Shown: piece after piece, positions 44,273-52,995 of the stretch
Numbering within the stretch: position 1 is the stretch's first letter
Layout: every line of letters begins with the position of its first letter
From: Blautia coccoides
GTDB taxonomy: Bacteria > Bacillota > Clostridia > Lachnospirales > Lachnospiraceae
Direction: 5' to 3'
DNA length: 64,000 bases
NCBI RefSeq assembly: GCF_034355335.1
Contig: NZ_CP136422.1
Location: forward strand, 2,576,501-2,640,500
Position numbers and translations under genes: made by a program
Notes under the pieces: model-generated
Databases searched by the model: none
What the model was told of the DNA's origin: nothing
The model's input: the letters and a program-made list of their open reading frames with translations, nothing else

Positions 44273-45982
44273 ATGGTAAATTTAAGAGAAAAACCGTATT
44301 ATCTGAATGAGGAACAGATCCAGTGGGTGGAAGATACGATCGCCGGTATGACCACAGAGGAGAAAATAGGGCAGCTTTTTGTCAATATGGTGGCAAATGC
44401 GGAGGAACGAAAACCGGAAAATATTAAAAAGGTACTGGATACCTATCATCCCGGAGCCATCCGCTATCACAATGCGCCAAAGGAAGAACTGTGGGAAATG
44501 GCGGACTGTCTTCAAAAGACTACAAAAATTCCGCTGCTGATCGCCTCAAACTGTGAGGCAGGAGGAAACGGCGGCTGCCAGGGAGGAACGCCTATTGCCA
44601 ACGGCGCTGCTATGGCGGCCATAGATTCCCCGGAGGAAGTGTTTAAAATGGCGGAAATCTCAGCAAGGGAGGCTGCTGCTGTTGGATGCAACTGGAATTT
44701 TGCCCCGGTTGTTGATCTTCTCTATAACTGGAGAAATACCATTGTGCAGCTCCGCGCCTTTAATGACAGTCCCGAGGATGTCATCCGCTATGCAAAAGCC
44801 TTTTTCAAAGGTATGAAGACACAGAATATCGCCACCTGCATGAAGCATTTTCCGGGAGACGGCACAGAGGAAAACGATCAGCACCTGATCATGGGCATCA
44901 ATGAGTATGACTGCGATAAATGGGACCGGACGTATGGAAAAGTCTATAAAGAGCTGATCGATGAAGGGGTTATGACTATCATGGCAGGCCACATAGCACT
45001 CCCTGCGTATTCTAGAAAACTGCGCCCCGGTATCAAAGATGAGGATATCCGTCCTGCGACCCTGGCACCAGAACTGATCACTGACCTGCTGAAAGGAAAA
45101 TTAGGCTTTAACGGACTGGTTGTTACGGATGCCTCCCATATGATAGGTATGTTCGGAGCAACCATCCCCAGAAGCCGGCAGGTTCCCCAGGCCATTGCCG
45201 CAGGATGTGATATGTTCCTGTTCTTCAATGAGAGAGAGGAAGATTTCGCTTATATGATGGAGGGGTATCAAAGTGGTATCATCACAGAAGAACGTCTGCA
45301 GGACGCCCTTCACAGAATACTTGGAGTAAAAGCTGCCCTGAATCTCCACAAGCTCCAGAAGGAAGGTAAACTGACTGCGCCAAAAGAAAATCTGGAGGTG
45401 GTTGGTTGTGCGGAACATCACAAGGCATCCAGAGAGTTTGCCGACAAGTATGTGACGCTTGTGAAAGACCGCCTGCATTATCTCCCCATGACACCAAAGA
45501 GATATAAGAGGATCAAGCTCATGTATATCGGGTCAGAAGCCACGGTCATTGCGGGAATGAAATTTGAGTCCAATGACAAAAATATTATCTCTGACCTTGT
45601 GTCACAGCTTGAAGGGGCCGGCTTTGAAGTGGATGCCGGTGTACCCGTAAAGAAAGGGAAAATAGAGGACTTTAAGAGACAGTACGACTGTGTTCTGCTG
45701 GTTCTCAATGTACAGGGATTTGCTCAGTATAATACCATGCGTGTAAAATGGGATGAGCCGGTAAAACAGCCCTGGTATATGTCGGAACTGCCTACCTTTG
45801 TGGTATCTCTGAGCAATACCAATAATCTGATCGATGTCCCTATGGCCAGATGCTACATTAATTCCTATATGGACCATCATGAGAGTTTTGCGGCAACCTT
45901 GGAGAAGATGATGGGAAAAAGTGAATTCAAGGGAAGATACAATGAAAATGTTTTCTGCGGAAGATGGGAGACCAGATTCTAG
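44273..45982 (+). CDS. Glycoside hydrolase family 3 protein (NagZ-like)
   Basis: A 569-residue GH3 enzyme with no signal peptide, so it acts inside the cell. The family motif KHFPGDGTEENDQH (about 190-203) keeps the Asp/His pair used as acid/base in NagZ-type beta-N-acetylhexosaminidases. The nucleophile is D286 in VVTDASHM. An alpha/beta C-terminal domain (about 385-560) follows, where the usual large GH3 C-domain is reduced. It probably cleaves an imported beta-linked N-acetylhexosamine or related oligosaccharide brought in by the next gene product. AGGAGGAAAG precedes the ATG. Confidence 0.85.
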   Translation: MVNLREKPYYLNEEQIQWVEDTIAGMTTEEKIGQLFVNMVANAEERKPENIKKVLDTYHPGAIRYHNAPKEELWEMADCLQKTTKIPLLIASNCEAGGNGGCQGGTPIANGAAMAAIDSPEEVFKMAEISAREAAAVGCNWNFAPVVDLLYNWRNTIVQLRAFNDSPEDVIRYAKAFFKGMKTQNIATCMKHFPGDGTEENDQHLIMGINEYDCDKWDRTYGKVYKELIDEGVMTIMAGHIALPAYSRKLRPGIKDEDIRPATLAPELITDLLKGKLGFNGLVVTDASHMIGMFGATIPRSRQVPQAIAAGCDMFLFFNEREEDFAYMMEGYQSGIITEERLQDALHRILGVKAALNLHKLQKEGKLTAPKENLEVVGCAEHHKASREFADKYVTLVKDRLHYLPMTPKRYKRIKLMYIGSEATVIAGMKFESNDKNIISDLVSQLEGAGFEVDAGVPVKKGKIEDFKRQYDCVLLVLNVQGFAQYNTMRVKWDEPVKQPWYMSELPTFVVSLSNTNNLIDVPMARCYINSYMDHHESFAATLEKMMGKSEFKGRYNENVFCGRWETRF

Positions 45983-45994
45983 GGGGTGATAAAA

Positions 45995-47395
45995 ATGAAT
46001 GAAAAGACAGTAAAGCCATTTGGCCTGAAAGATAAGATAGGATATATGCTCGGTGATTTTGGAAACGATTTCACATTTATGTTTTCCAGTACCTTTCTGA
46101 TGGTATTTTATATGAAAGTCCTGGGCATCAGTGCGGGGGCTGTGGGAACTCTGTTTTTGGTGGCGAGATTTGTGGATGCCTTTACAGATGTGACCATGGG
46201 ACGTATTGTGGATACCTGCAAACCGGGCAGAGACGGGAAATTTAAACGCTGGATCCGCATCATGGCCGGTCCGGTGGCGCTTGCCAGTTTTTTGATGTAC
46301 CAGTCCGCCCTGGTAGACGCCTCCATGACGGTAAAGATGATCTATATGTACGCAACGTATATTCTCTGGGGAAGTATCTGTTACACGGGAATTAATATTC
46401 CGTATGGATCCATGGCGTCTGCGATCACGGATGCACCGGAGGAGCGCACCGCCCTTTCCACATTCCGAAGCATCGGCGCTACACTGGCCCAGCTTGTCAT
46501 CGGTGTGGGTGGCCCTATGATCATCTATGTCACAGACGCAAACGGTGTGCAGGTTATCCGCAATGACGGAAAAATATTTCCGGTTGTGGCAGGAATCTTT
46601 TCCATCTGTGCCATTATCTGTTATTTTATCTGCTACAAATGCACCACAGAGCGTATTAAGATCGAACCGGACCCAAATGCGGAGAGGATTTCACTGGCAA
46701 AGACATTTGGTGCTATTTTTTCCAACCGGGCGCTTTTAGGCATCGTAGGAGCAGCTATTTTCCTGCTTCTCAGCTCTCTGATGATGTCCAGCGTCAATAC
46801 ATATCTGTACGCCGATTATTTTGGTAATGTAAAAGCACTGTCTTCTTATAATATGATCACAATGCTCTGTTCCCTGCTCATGGCAACGATCACAGGTATC
46901 ACGGTCAAGAAGTTCGGAAAAAGAGAATCCGCAGCCGCGGCAACTGTTTTTACAGGTGTTGTCTTCCTGATATTAGGGTTTATGAATGTGAAAAATGCGT
47001 GGCTGTTCGTGGTCCTGGCGGCAGCGGGATATTTGGGCGTGAGTTATTTCAACCTGATCATCTGGGCTAATATCATTGATGTTATTGATGATGTGGAGGT
47101 GAAAACAGGAAAGAGAGAAGACGGTACAGTCTATGCGGTTTATTCTTTTGCCAGAAAAGTAGGTCAGGCTTTGGCCGGAGGTCTGGGCGGCTATGCGCTG
47201 GGACTTATCGGGTATGTCTCAACAGCTAAGACCCAGAGCGCAGAGGTTTTGAGCGGTCTTTACAAACTGGCAACGGTTGTGCCGGGAATCCTCTTTCTCT
47301 GTGTGGCGCTGATGCTGATATTCGTATATCCGCTGTCGAAAAAGAAAGTAGAGGCAAACGTGGAATATCTCCGTATTAAGAGGGAAGGAAAATAA
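45995..47395 (+). CDS. GPH-family sugar:cation symporter (MelB-like)
   Basis: A 466-residue, 12-helix transporter of the glycoside-pentoside-hexuronide family. LKDKIGYMLGDFGNDFTFMF near the N-terminus and the following FVDAFTDVTMGRIVDTCKPGRDGKFKRWI (about 53-80) are family signatures; the Asp residues in those segments contact the cation and sugar in MelB. ATG 45995 follows AGGGGGTG; an in-frame GTG at 45986 sits inside that ribosome binding site. It supplies substrate to the GH3 enzyme encoded just upstream. Confidence 0.9.
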   Translation: MNEKTVKPFGLKDKIGYMLGDFGNDFTFMFSSTFLMVFYMKVLGISAGAVGTLFLVARFVDAFTDVTMGRIVDTCKPGRDGKFKRWIRIMAGPVALASFLMYQSALVDASMTVKMIYMYATYILWGSICYTGINIPYGSMASAITDAPEERTALSTFRSIGATLAQLVIGVGGPMIIYVTDANGVQVIRNDGKIFPVVAGIFSICAIICYFICYKCTTERIKIEPDPNAERISLAKTFGAIFSNRALLGIVGAAIFLLLSSLMMSSVNTYLYADYFGNVKALSSYNMITMLCSLLMATITGITVKKFGKRESAAAATVFTGVVFLILGFMNVKNAWLFVVLAAAGYLGVSYFNLIIWANIIDVIDDVEVKTGKREDGTVYAVYSFARKVGQALAGGLGGYALGLIGYVSTAKTQSAEVLSGLYKLATVVPGILFLCVALMLIFVYPLSKKKVEANVEYLRIKREGK

Positions 47396-47410
47396 AAGGA
47401 GGAAAAGGAT

Positions 47411-48634
47411 ATGGCTGCACATGTACTGGACGAAGCGAACCGCTGTCTGAACTGTAAAAACCCTCAATGTCAGAAGGGCTGCCCTATCCATACACCGATT
47501 CCGTCGGTCATCCGGCTGATGCTGGACGGCCGTCTGGATGAGGCGGGGTGGAAGCTTTTTGAAAATAATCCGCTGACCACAGTCTGCAGTCTGATCTGCG
47601 ACCATGAGAAACAGTGTGAAGGACACTGCGTGCTGGGAAGAAAAGGCGCGCCTGTACATTTTTCCACAATCGAAAACTATATTTCCAGCACCTACAGTTC
47701 CAAGATGGTAAAAGGCCCGGCAGCCTCCAACGGGATGCGGGCTGCCATCATTGGTTCCGGTCCGGCAGGGCTTACGATAGCAGTGCTGCTGGCCCGGAAG
47801 GGATATCAGGTGACCATCTTTGAGAGCAAGGATAAGATTGGAGGCGTACTCAGATACGGGATCCCGGAATTTCGCCTGCCCAAAAGTATATTAGATGATT
47901 TCGAGTATCGCCATCTGCGGCTGAAGGATATTAAGGTACGGCCAAACACTGCGGTGGGAGGGGCTATTTCCATTGACGATCTGCTCCGGGACGGCTATAA
48001 GTCTATTTTTATCGGGACAGGTGTGTGGAGGCCTAATGCGCTTCACGTAAAAGGGGAGACACTGGGGCATGTGCACTACGGGATCCATTATCTGAATAAT
48101 CCGGACAGTTTTCATCTGGGGGAACGGGTGATCGTCATAGGCGCCGGAAACGCGGCTATGGATGTTGCCAGAACTGCGCTGCGCAAAGGAGTGCGGCAAC
48201 TGCAGTGTTTTTCCAGGGATTCTTCCGTGGCTGCCAGTAAAAGTGAGTATGACTATGCCGTGCTGGAAGGAGTGGAATTTGTCTATTGCAAGATGCCTGT
48301 GGAGATCCGGGATGAGGGAGTGGTCTTTGCGGATACGGAAGAGACAGAAGGAGGGAGTGTCTGCCGGATCGAAGGGACAGAAAAGCTCTATCCGGCGGAC
48401 AGTGTGATCGTTTCCATCAGCCAAGGGCCGCGGAACCAGTTGGTCAGAACTACCCCCGGTTTAGATGCGGATGTATTTGGACTGCTTGTGACAGACGATT
48501 CAGGCCATACCTCCCGGCCTGAGATATTCGCCAGCGGAGATGTGGTGAACGGGGCAAGGACGGTGGTGGAGGCGGTTGCGCATTCTAAGAAAGTGGCAGA
48601 GGCTATGGATCTGTATATGAGAGGTGGTGAATGA
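47411..48634 (+). CDS. GltD-like FAD/NAD(P) oxidoreductase with N-terminal Fe-S domain
   Basis: A 407-residue relative of glutamate synthase small subunit and NfnB. The N-terminal cysteine motifs CLNCKNPQCQKGC (near 13-25) and CSLICDHEKQCEGHC (near 60-74) should bind two Fe-S clusters. The FAD-binding GSGPAG is near 117-122, and the second Rossmann motif GAGNAAMD is near 247-254. The C-terminal ASGDVVNGARTVVEAVAHSKKVAEAM closes the FAD site. No large GltB-like partner is nearby, so it may oxidise a sugar-derived or other organic substrate, or shuttle electrons. It is the last gene of the operon, 15 bases after the transporter gene. Confidence 0.85.
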   Translation: MAAHVLDEANRCLNCKNPQCQKGCPIHTPIPSVIRLMLDGRLDEAGWKLFENNPLTTVCSLICDHEKQCEGHCVLGRKGAPVHFSTIENYISSTYSSKMVKGPAASNGMRAAIIGSGPAGLTIAVLLARKGYQVTIFESKDKIGGVLRYGIPEFRLPKSILDDFEYRHLRLKDIKVRPNTAVGGAISIDDLLRDGYKSIFIGTGVWRPNALHVKGETLGHVHYGIHYLNNPDSFHLGERVIVIGAGNAAMDVARTALRKGVRQLQCFSRDSSVAASKSEYDYAVLEGVEFVYCKMPVEIRDEGVVFADTEETEGGSVCRIEGTEKLYPADSVIVSISQGPRNQLVRTTPGLDADVFGLLVTDDSGHTSRPEIFASGDVVNGARTVVEAVAHSKKVAEAMDLYMRGGE

Positions 48635-48687
48635 AACAAGACAACACCTCGCGGGACAGTGGAAAGCTGAACGGTTGAACGGTTACC

Positions 48688-48712
48688 TGGACAGTTATAA
48701 TTGGACAGTTAT
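48688..48712 (+). repeat. Tandem 11-bp repeat (TGGACAGTTAT) upstream of the ANT(6)-like gene
   Basis: TGGACAGTTAT appears at 48688-48698 and 48702-48712, followed by the promoter -35 TTGACA at 48716. AACGGTTGAACGGTTA just upstream is also repetitive. A regulatory role is possible but unproven. Confidence 0.4.
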
Positions 48713-48715
48713 GAG

Positions 48716-48744
48716 TTGACAAATACTATAGGATAATCTACACT
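48716..48744 (+). promoter_or_regulatory. Promoter of the ANT(6)-like gene
   Basis: Consensus TTGACA (48716-48721), a 17-base spacer, TACACT (48739-48744). It gives a leader of about 55 bases. Confidence 0.6.
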
Positions 48745-48807
48745 GAAGGTATTGTTTGTCTGACAGTGAGCGAAGGTGTTGTGTACATTAATGACGGAGG
48801 GATGGGA

Positions 48808-49683
48808 ATGCGGATGAGAACAGAACGGGAGATGTATGATCTGATCCTTGAGACGGCGAAAGAGGATGAGCGCGTGAGGGCTGTGTATATGAATGGGTCC
48901 CGCACAAATCCTAATGTGGCCAAGGACAAATACCGGGATTTTGATATTGTGTATGTGGTCAGGGAAACAGAATCCTTTCTCGCTGACCGGAACTGGATTT
49001 CCGTGTTTGGTAAAACAGCCATTGTACAGGAGCCGGATCGGAATGATATGGGGTGGGGCATAGAACTGGATCTTTTGTCTTCTTATACATGGCTTATGCT
49101 GTTTGAAGACGGGAACCGTATAGATTTGTGTATAAAGACACCTGCGTGTGCTGTGGAGAATTATCTGTCGGATACGCTCTGTATCAAGCTCTTGGATAAG
49201 GATGGTCTGCTGCCCCAGATCCCAGAGCCGAATGATAGTCTGTATCATGTAAAGAAACCATCTGAGGCGCAGTATGAGAGCTGCTGTAATGAGTTTTTTT
49301 GGTGCCTTAACAATGTGGCGAAAGGGATAGTCCGTGATCAGTTGCCCTACGCATGGAGAATGTATCACCAGGTCGTTCATGCTGAGCTTGAAAAAATGGT
49401 GGAGTGGTATATTGCGGCGGAGTATGATTTTTCTGTCTCTACAGGGATGTGGGGGAAATATTTTAAGAAGTATTTATCCATTGACCTTTATGAAAAGTAT
49501 TGTACTACTTATTCCGATGCGGATCACGCAAATCTGTGGCAGGCGGTTTTTAACGGCTGTGATCTATTCCGCAACCTGGCAGTGAAAGTGGGTGCGCATT
49601 TGGGGTATCTTTATAATGAAAAGGATGACGAGGGTACCATGCGGTATTTGGAAATGATGAAGAAAGATGCTTTTGCTGAGTAA
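48808..49683 (+). CDS. Aminoglycoside 6-adenylyltransferase-like protein, ANT(6)/AadE family
   Basis: ANT(6) enzymes add AMP to the 6-position of streptomycin. I place the start at ATG 48808 (291 residues), 8 bases after GGAGG; family members are about 285-302 residues and start MRSEKEM-like, which fits MRMRTEREMYDLIL. The nucleotidyltransferase motif GSR-x(n)-DxD is seen as NGSRTNPNVAKDKYRDFDIVY (about 33-53), and a later acidic residue is in NRIDLCIKT near 106. The C-terminal helical domain is complete. It has its own promoter and terminator. The gene is divergent from well-known mobile aadE alleles in wording, so activity is likely but not certain. Confidence 0.82.
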   Translation: MRMRTEREMYDLILETAKEDERVRAVYMNGSRTNPNVAKDKYRDFDIVYVVRETESFLADRNWISVFGKTAIVQEPDRNDMGWGIELDLLSSYTWLMLFEDGNRIDLCIKTPACAVENYLSDTLCIKLLDKDGLLPQIPEPNDSLYHVKKPSEAQYESCCNEFFWCLNNVAKGIVRDQLPYAWRMYHQVVHAELEKMVEWYIAAEYDFSVSTGMWGKYFKKYLSIDLYEKYCTTYSDADHANLWQAVFNGCDLFRNLAVKVGAHLGYLYNEKDDEGTMRYLEMMKKDAFAE

Positions 49684-49718
49684 AGGTTTTGGTCAGATTT
49701 TATTGATGGAAAATAGGA

Positions 49719-49761
49719 GACAGTCTGGAGTGGATAAAAGCCATTCAGATTGTCTTTTTTT
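49719..49761 (+). terminator. Intrinsic terminator of the ANT(6)-like gene, used as IS target
   Basis: GACAGTCTGGAGTGG (49719-49733) pairs with CCATTCAGATTGTC (49741-49754), with G-U pairs and one bulge. The T-run 49755-49761 abuts the insertion element. Confidence 0.8.
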
Positions 49762-51198
49762 GGCTCTATGTCAATAGTTGGGGTGGGATTCTTTGAATCC
49801 CGCTCCTTTACTACATTTAGGGCCATTTTAATGTTTGGGTCTATAATTCATGTTTTTGGGCATGCCAAATAAGCCTCTTGCCAGTCGTCCGTTTTTTAGA
49901 TAGAGCAGTGTATAATTCTTGTACGGAATCTATTAAAGTTACGTATTCCGAAAGATAGTCTTTTTAGCACCTTGATTTTATTATTGTAACCTTCAGTAGG
50001 ACCATTTGTATATTTGTATTTAAAAGCATTTAAAATACCTTCTGACCAGTTTCTATAAGTTTTTGCACAGTTCTCAAACTCGGGTATTCCTGATTTCTCT
50101 GCAGACTTAACCCACTCCCAGAAAGCTGTTCGCTGATAGGAGTACTTCTCGCTCTGGCATATCTCATAAAACCATTCCTTAAGAGTATGAGCCAATCTCA
50201 AGTCATCGTTATAAAGTAGCATAAGATCGCACGCTTTCTTGTTTTCATCCTTAAGCTTAGCATATCGAGTAAGAATTAACTTTCGGCTGCGTTTATAGTA
50301 TCTTCTGAGGTTTACAGGCATTGTTTTCTGGAGCCTTTTCCTCACATTTTCAATTGCCCAAGTTACATACCGGATGAAATGATATTTGTCTATAATGATT
50401 GTGGCATTAGGGAAGTAAGCTCTTGCTAAGTCTACGTAGGGCTGCCACATATCACAGACAAAGAACTTCACACGGTGGCGCTCAGCTCGGTTTGTTTCTC
50501 TGAAATAGGAAATCAAATGGCTCTGCGTTCTGTCCGGTAGGATATCAAGAATACGGTGTTTCTTGGCATCTAAAAGAATACATTGGTACTTTCCGGCGTC
50601 TGTATTACCCTTAAATTCATCAATTGATATACACTCTGGAAGAGAGGGTGTAGAATAATTAATGGTGTCCAAAAGTCGGGTAACGGTGTTAACTGAAACA
50701 TTTGTTGTATCTGCAACGGACTTTATACTCACAAGATTTCTAAGTAGGTCAATTATCTTGTAGGATAAACGTAAAGTCTGCCGTTGATAGGAAGGTAGAA
50801 AATGATATTTCTCCATAAATCGTTTACCGCATTTACAGACATATCGCCTTTTCTTAAGTATTAAATATGTATGTTTCATTTGGAACGGTAGATCCTTAAT
50901 CTTTTGATACCGATAATCATGAATGCGTTTGGTTTGGTTGCCGCACTCAGGACAAGTCTGTAAGGAAGGATCTGTTTGAATAAAAATCTTTACATAATGA
51001 TCCGCATGCACAACTTTTTTTATTATAACCCCTTCTAAATCTAAGAGATTTTTGGTACAATTAGAGTGCATTTTTGAAACCTCCTTTAAAATGTTAGTTT
51101 TGGATGACCGGCATTTTGGGGAGGCTTCTTTTATTTTATAACAAAAAATGAATGTTGAAAATACGTTATTCACATACCCCAACATTCATTATAGAACC
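49762..51198 (-). mobile_element. ISL3-family insertion sequence, complete, 1437 bp
   Basis: The element has terminal inverted repeats: 49762-49784 (GGCTCTATGTC, AATAGTTGGGGT) and, on the other strand, 51198-51176 (GGTTCTATAATG, AATGTTGGGGT). They match at 16 of 23 positions. It carries a single transposase gene on the minus strand and is flanked by an 8-bp direct repeat. Both ends and the transposase are intact, so it may still move. Confidence 0.88.
49896..51072 (-). CDS. ISL3-family transposase
   Basis: A DDE transposase; 392 residues from ATG 51072, which has AGGAGG upstream. The open frame extends further but without a ribosome binding site. The N-terminal zinc-binding part has CPECGNQTKRIHDY (near 41) and CKCGKRFMEKYH (near 77). 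A helix-turn-helix region covers about 105-135. The catalytic domain has Asp in SIDEFKGN (near 152), Asp in FVCDMWQPYVDLA (near 206) and Glu in TNGPTEGYNNKIKVLKR near the C-terminus, a pattern typical of ISL3. It ends 134 bases from the left terminus of the element. Confidence 0.92.
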
Positions 51199-51344
51199 CT
51201 TTTTTTGTTGTGGGCTGCATGGTGTTATATAAAATAATTGTTGGACTGTGCTAAAAGAAAGGGTATAATTACTATTAGAGAACGGAGAAAGTGTTTTGGG
51301 GAAATATTTATTTGTCAGTAAATGTTTAATATGGGGGACCGCGT

Positions 51345-52070
51345 ATGAAGGATTTTTTAAAAGGAATTATTATATTGCTGTTTGCTTTATTTATCTTTTG
51401 GGCAGGATATACTGTTGGCAGGAACCATATGATTCAGGGCGGTTTTAACGATTCAGCCACATTTTACGCTGTGATCCGGGAAATAGACGGCAATTCCATG
51501 CTGGTATCAGGGCTGAAGGAAAACGATGTGAATTACAGAGGTGAGTTTCAGTTTCAGGTTACCGCTGACACAGAGATAGAATGGCATCATACAGATATAG
51601 CCTTAACAGATTTGATGCCAGGACAGAACATATCCGTTTCCTTTTCAGGAGGATATCAGGAAAGCTATCCTGTACACATACAGGGAGTAAATAGGATCTG
51701 TCTTTTGGATGATACGAATCCTTTGCTTGACAAGGCGGAGACCTCGTCAGTGAAAAATTATTATATGAATGCGGAACAGCTGGGAAAAACTGAACAGAGC
51801 CTTCCCTGTCTGACTCTCCTTGACAAGGAGAATTTTGTCTTTTCTTACGATGTGCTCAGTTCCTATATACCTATGGGAACGTATGAGACGGTGGATGGTG
51901 AACTGGTTGCGACAGACAAAGAAAAGGGGAGCCGGTATGTCTTTGAAGTAGTGGATGAAAATACATTGAAATTTATAAAGGAAAAATCTGCGGATGTCTC
52001 TCTAATAGAGGAGAATATGGGAATTGCAATTACAGACGGGGCGCTATTTGAACGGAAGCCTGTCGGATGA
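51345..52070 (+). CDS. Hypothetical membrane-anchored protein
   Basis: I do not recognise the family. The 241-residue product has a single N-terminal hydrophobic helix (about 6-24, GIIILLFALFIFWAGYTVG), no lipobox, and an outer domain of about 215 residues. Residues about 38-110 read as an OB-like beta barrel (AVIREIDGNSMLVSGL...FQFQVTADTEIEW...LMPGQNISVSFSG). GGGGGACC lies ahead of the ATG. It lies 140 bases beyond the IS element, and its stop lies 60 bases before the next gene start. Confidence 0.7.
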   Translation: MKDFLKGIIILLFALFIFWAGYTVGRNHMIQGGFNDSATFYAVIREIDGNSMLVSGLKENDVNYRGEFQFQVTADTEIEWHHTDIALTDLMPGQNISVSFSGGYQESYPVHIQGVNRICLLDDTNPLLDKAETSSVKNYYMNAEQLGKTEQSLPCLTLLDKENFVFSYDVLSSYIPMGTYETVDGELVATDKEKGSRYVFEVVDENTLKFIKEKSADVSLIEENMGIAITDGALFERKPVG

Positions 52071-52129
52071 TTATTTCCTGTAACCTGCGGGAGAAATTTT
52101 GTGAAATTAAAATAGTGAAGGGATTAGGC

Positions 52130-52396
52130 ATGAATACAAGAGTATATGAATTTGAGGCGGTTATAAAAAAAGTGCCTGACATAGATGGGGCATATATTGA
52201 ATTTCCTTTTGATGTACGCAAGGAATTCGGTAAAGGAAGGGTAAAGGTCCATGCCACCTTTGACGGTGAGCCTTATGACGGAAGTCTGGTACGGATGAAA
52301 ACACCCGGCCACATTATAGGAATAAGGAAAGATATCCGGCAAAAAACAGGGAAACAGCCGGGGGATATGATCAAGGTCAGCATACAGGAAAGATAA
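52130..52396 (+). CDS. DUF1905-domain protein
   Basis: An 88-residue protein from ATG 52130 (GAAGGG upstream). The whole length fits a DUF1905 domain: YEFEAVIKKVPDIDGAYIEFPFDVRKEFGKGRVKVHATFDGEPYDGSLVRM, then PGHIIGIRKDIRQKTGKQPGDMIKVSIQE. These small beta-barrel proteins have no established biochemical role. The open frame reads 21 codons further upstream without a suitable ribosome binding site. The next gene begins immediately after the stop. Confidence 0.8.
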   Translation: MNTRVYEFEAVIKKVPDIDGAYIEFPFDVRKEFGKGRVKVHATFDGEPYDGSLVRMKTPGHIIGIRKDIRQKTGKQPGDMIKVSIQER

Positions 52397-52711
52397 ATGG
52401 GGAAATCCCATATAGAAGTTTGGGTGCTGCGAAAAGAACTGCTGAAATTTGTCAAAGCTGATTTAGCGGGCAGTACCAAGGACTACCAGGATGGTTTTGT
52501 GAAAAAAATCCAGGAGTCTATGGCAAGAATAAAAGGCAGCCGGGAAATGGAGGAGCGGTTTATGTTGCTGGATGACTTCGGCCCTGTACCTGATGAACTC
52601 AGAAAGAATATTCTGGAAGAAAGGGATATGGATATACTTTTAAAATATCTGAAATTGGCGGCACATATAGACTCCCTTGCGGATTTTATTGACGGGATGA
52701 GTAAAATCTAA
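52397..52711 (+). CDS. Small helical hypothetical protein
   Basis: A 104-residue, mostly alpha-helical, charged cytoplasmic protein with no motif that I recognise. Its ATG directly follows the stop of the DUF1905 gene (TAA then ATG), and AGGAAAG lies inside that gene, so the two are translationally coupled. The pairing suggests a shared role, but nothing shows what it is. Confidence 0.6.
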   Translation: MGKSHIEVWVLRKELLKFVKADLAGSTKDYQDGFVKKIQESMARIKGSREMEERFMLLDDFGPVPDELRKNILEERDMDILLKYLKLAAHIDSLADFIDGMSKI

Positions 52712-52749
52712 GAAGGTTAATTTTTATGAAAGTTCAAAATTCTAAAAGC

Positions 52750-52779
52750 GGATGCTGCAGTCATCTAAATGCGGCATCC
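52750..52779 (+). terminator. Hairpin after the DUF1905-linked gene
   Basis: GGATGCTGCA (52750-52759) and TGCGGCATCC (52770-52779) form a stem with one mismatch or G-U pair. The following tract (CTGTCTTAT) is poor in Ts, so termination would be weak. Confidence 0.5.
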
Positions 52780-52995
52780 CTGTCTTATATCTCTATGCCG
52801 GTTCAGGCATATGATAAATCCTACTATTGAATATATTTTAGAAATGACAGGCAGAGGAATTCGGATGTGATCCAGTCGTTGTATATCCATGGTATCTGTA
52901 TATTTGTCCATCTGTGGAGCGTTTTTGCATATCCTGACTGTTACTTGCAGGATAACAGAGGAATATAAAAACGGCTGTTGAAATAAGTATTAGAT

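Larger units (their letters stand above)
49754..51206. repeat. 8-bp target-site duplication CTTTTTTT flanking the ISL3 element
   Basis: CTTTTTTT occurs at 49754-49761 and at 51199-51206, exactly bordering the element ends. Eight-base duplications are typical of the ISL3 family. The duplicated bases are the T-run of the terminator. Confidence 0.8.

Noticed and set aside
47411..48634. True glutamate synthase small subunit
   Set aside because: No large subunit gene is nearby and the context is a sugar operon, so only a GltD-like oxidoreductase is claimed.
48634..52711. Resistance island or integrative element around the ANT(6)-like gene
   Set aside because: Only one simple ISL3 element is present, and it inserted behind the gene; there is no integrase, relaxase or att-like pair.
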